From assembly GCF_003943615.1 (NCBI RefSeq), contig NZ_RJPZ01000004.1:62001-126000 (forward strand): 64,000 bases of DNA, read 5' to 3'. This DNA is from Streptococcus australis. GTDB lineage: Bacteria > Bacillota > Bacilli > Lactobacillales > Streptococcaceae. Positions within the stretch are counted from its first letter, which is position 1; each line of letters starts with the position of its first letter. The position numbers and the translations under genes were made by a program. The notes beneath the pieces were generated by a model that saw nothing but the letters and a program-made list of their open reading frames with translations, searched no databases and was not told the origin of the DNA. Below, piece by piece: positions 62,432 to 64,000 of this stretch.

Positions 62432-63751
62432 TTAATCGATTCGGGTTAGCTCAGCTGGCACTGTTAAGTAATAGGTTGCTGTCAAGCTGGCTTCACCTTG
62501 ATTGACAAAAATCTCGATGGAATTTTTATCAATAAATACTTCCAATTCTTTAGCCTCTACATCTACATAGCGGCGGCTCGTATCTTCTTCCTCTTCACCG
62601 AGGATTTTCTGAGCCAGATGACTACGGTCGATATAGACTTGCTTGGCAGTGCTATCATAACCAAACTCTACATAATCTGTATCGCTTCCCAAACGATAAC
62701 GCTGATCACCATCAATTTGAATCTGATGGTCCCCATGCTTGATAGGAGTTTGAAATAACTTCCCATCCTTCAATCGAAGTACACGCGGTAAGGTCATGGC
62801 ACATGCCCACTTGTGGCCTTGGTCATGGGTTGGAAGGGTACGACCCCATGTCTGCATCCATGCAATCATAATACGACGACCTTGATCATCCTCTAATGAT
62901 TGTGGTGCATAGAAATCTTGACCATGGTCGATTTCTTCTACTTTTTCTGGAATGAACTGTTTAGCTTCCCAGTCTACTTTACCTGTTACCAAAACAGAAG
63001 AATTGATATTGTGGTAAGAATCACCCTCACGTTGATAACGCATTGGTGACATGATAATGCAGTCTTTTCCATCTAACTCGAAGTAGTCTGGACATTCCCA
63101 CATAAAGCCTTGATGTTCTACTCCTTTTAAAAAGATGGATTCGAACTGCCACTCTACTAGGTTATCGGACCCTAGTAGAACGACACAGCCCACACTATCT
63201 TTATGTTTGGCAGCAACTACTGAATAATAGCGTCCCTCTTTTTCAAAGAGTTTTGGATCACGGAAATCAGAGGCAATTAATTCATCTGGCAAGTCTGCTC
63301 CTGTCGCAACTGGATTTTGGTCAATCTTTTCAAAGTGAATCCCATCGTCTGAAAATGCCATATTTTGCACTTGACGGACACCAGTTTCTTCCTCAATATG
63401 ACCAGTATACATGAGCCAGAGACGACCGTCTTTGACAATAGCTGAGCCTGAGAAGCAACCGTTGCGGTCGTAGTCTTGGTCAGGTGCAAGTGCAACCGGC
63501 AAGTGATCCCAAGTCACCAAGTCCTTACTTTTAGCATGTCCCCAATGCATTGGCCCCCAAGCACTATCATAAGGATAAAATTGATAGAAGAGATGGTATT
63601 CTCCACGAAAATAGACAAATCCATTCGGATCATTGATCCAACCAATCTCAGCTGAAAAGTGGTCCTCAGGTTTATATTGTGTATTGACCAGATGTTTATT
63701 TTCTGCTATAAAACGATTGGCTTTTTCTACTGTAAATTTTTTATTTATCAT
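62432..63751 (-). CDS. Sucrose-6-phosphate hydrolase / beta-fructofuranosidase (GH32)
   Basis: Cleaves sucrose, its 6-phosphate or short fructosides. The GH32 nucleophile motif INDPNGF is near residue 39, the FRDPKLF motif near 162, and the acid/base motif WECPDYF near 218. No signal peptide, so cytoplasmic. 439 residues, within the family range but with a short beta-sandwich. It lies 9 nt after a sugar ABC permease gene, as in sus-type sucrose or fructooligosaccharide loci, so free rather than phosphorylated sugar may be the substrate. Confidence 0.9.
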   Translation of the reverse strand: MINKKFTVEKANRFIAENKHLVNTQYKPEDHFSAEIGWINDPNGFVYFRGEYHLFYQFYPYDSAWGPMHWGHAKSKDLVTWDHLPVALAPDQDYDRNGCFSGSAIVKDGRLWLMYTGHIEEETGVRQVQNMAFSDDGIHFEKIDQNPVATGADLPDELIASDFRDPKLFEKEGRYYSVVAAKHKDSVGCVVLLGSDNLVEWQFESIFLKGVEHQGFMWECPDYFELDGKDCIIMSPMRYQREGDSYHNINSSVLVTGKVDWEAKQFIPEKVEEIDHGQDFYAPQSLEDDQGRRIMIAWMQTWGRTLPTHDQGHKWACAMTLPRVLRLKDGKLFQTPIKHGDHQIQIDGDQRYRLGSDTDYVEFGYDSTAKQVYIDRSHLAQKILGEEEEDTSRRYVDVEAKELEVFIDKNSIEIFVNQGEASLTATYYLTVPAELTRID

Positions 63752-63760
63752 AAGTATATC

Positions 63761-64000
63761 CTATTTTATTCCCGTTCCGGAACCACCCAGACCTTGAACA
63801 ATATATTTCTGAGCGATAACATAGACCAAAATTAACGGAATCGTTGAAATAGTTAATACAACCATTACCTGATTGATATAAACTGGTTGAGTTGTATTAA
63901 TAGTTGTAGTTGTAATTGCAACCTGCATTGAAAATTTAGAAGAATCTGTCAAAACCATCAATGGTCAAATATAATCATTCCAACTTGACATAAATGACAA
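63761..64000 (-). pseudogene. Carbohydrate ABC transporter permease (MalG type), partial, in-frame stop
   Basis: Last ~79 codons of a binding-protein-dependent permease: FMSSWNDYI, PLMVLTDSSKF, then two membrane helices and the usual ending YIVQGLGGSGTGIK. A TGA at 63967-63965 replaces the Trp codon expected in the WNDY-x-WP motif, so the frame is interrupted. The rest of the gene lies right of the window. It probably fed sugar to the GH32 enzyme. Confidence 0.75.

Overview
The window comes from the chromosome of a Streptococcus, most likely of the S. parasanguinis / S. australis / mitis-sanguinis neighbourhood. Three things suggest this: strong gene-by-gene similarity to pneumococcal order (uppS-cdsA-eep-proS, glmS, the glycyl-radical PTS locus, pepO-psaBCA-tpx-psaR, dtd-rel), a FimA/PsaA-type lipoprotein, and ClpL. 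The species call is an inference; no 16S rRNA gene is present.

Region 1 (1-13.6 kb) holds core genes, mostly on the minus strand: the 5' three quarters of polC, proS, rseP/eep, cdsA and uppS, then yajC, a small HTH-like protein and clpL. clpL has an unusual 240-nt leader with an 18-codon upstream ORF and two alternative hairpins. Divergent from it is a Jag_N/DUF4839 membrane protein, followed by a HAD phosphatase.

Region 2 (13.7-27.9 kb): glmS with NagR-like half sites around its promoter; an ABC-2 exporter pair preceded by a 20-bp palindrome, next to an RRNPP-like regulator; a GH1 glycosidase, a C26 glutamine amidotransferase-like hydrolase, leuS (with a duplicated 3' tail), an oligopeptide-binding lipoprotein with a cre site in its promoter, and a DacA-type carboxypeptidase. 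Two 97% identical copies of a 182-bp three-hairpin repeat lie downstream of the regulator and the lipoprotein and can act as terminators.

Region 3 (27.9-37.1 kb) is one metabolic unit: PTS IIA-IIB-IIC, a glycyl radical enzyme, an FSA-type aldolase and a glycerol-dehydrogenase-like enzyme, with two regulators (SorC and DeoR types) and a divergent radical-SAM activase. The gene set fits uptake of 1,5-anhydroglucitol, radical opening of its 6-phosphate, aldol cleavage and reduction of hydroxyacetone.

Region 4 (37.2-54.4 kb): pepO, the manganese transporter psaBCA with a visible operator for the DtxR-family regulator encoded nearby, tpx, a DUF3114 protein, dtd, rel, rsmE, prmA, a GIY-YIG/DUF4357 protein, a NUDIX hydrolase, an M50 peptidase, a DUF3013 protein and rarA. 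Intergenic repeats lie at 44.4-44.6 and 45.1-45.3 kb, including a 138-bp MITE-like element.

Region 5 (54.4-64 kb): 6S RNA and tRNA-Lys(CTT) abut each other. The tRNA 3' end is the insertion site of a ~6.4-kb integrative mobilizable element with a tyrosine integrase, a DUF3173 protein, a Rep_trans/MOBT-type initiator, an XRE regulator, a mosaic of gene and IS scraps, and cargo membrane proteins (HdeD/DUF308 and YeiH families). Behind its right att site is a 181-bp scar of a second, almost wholly deleted element. After it come a SemiSWEET protein, a deleted IS256-family element, a GH32 sucrose hydrolase and a sugar ABC permease with an in-frame stop.
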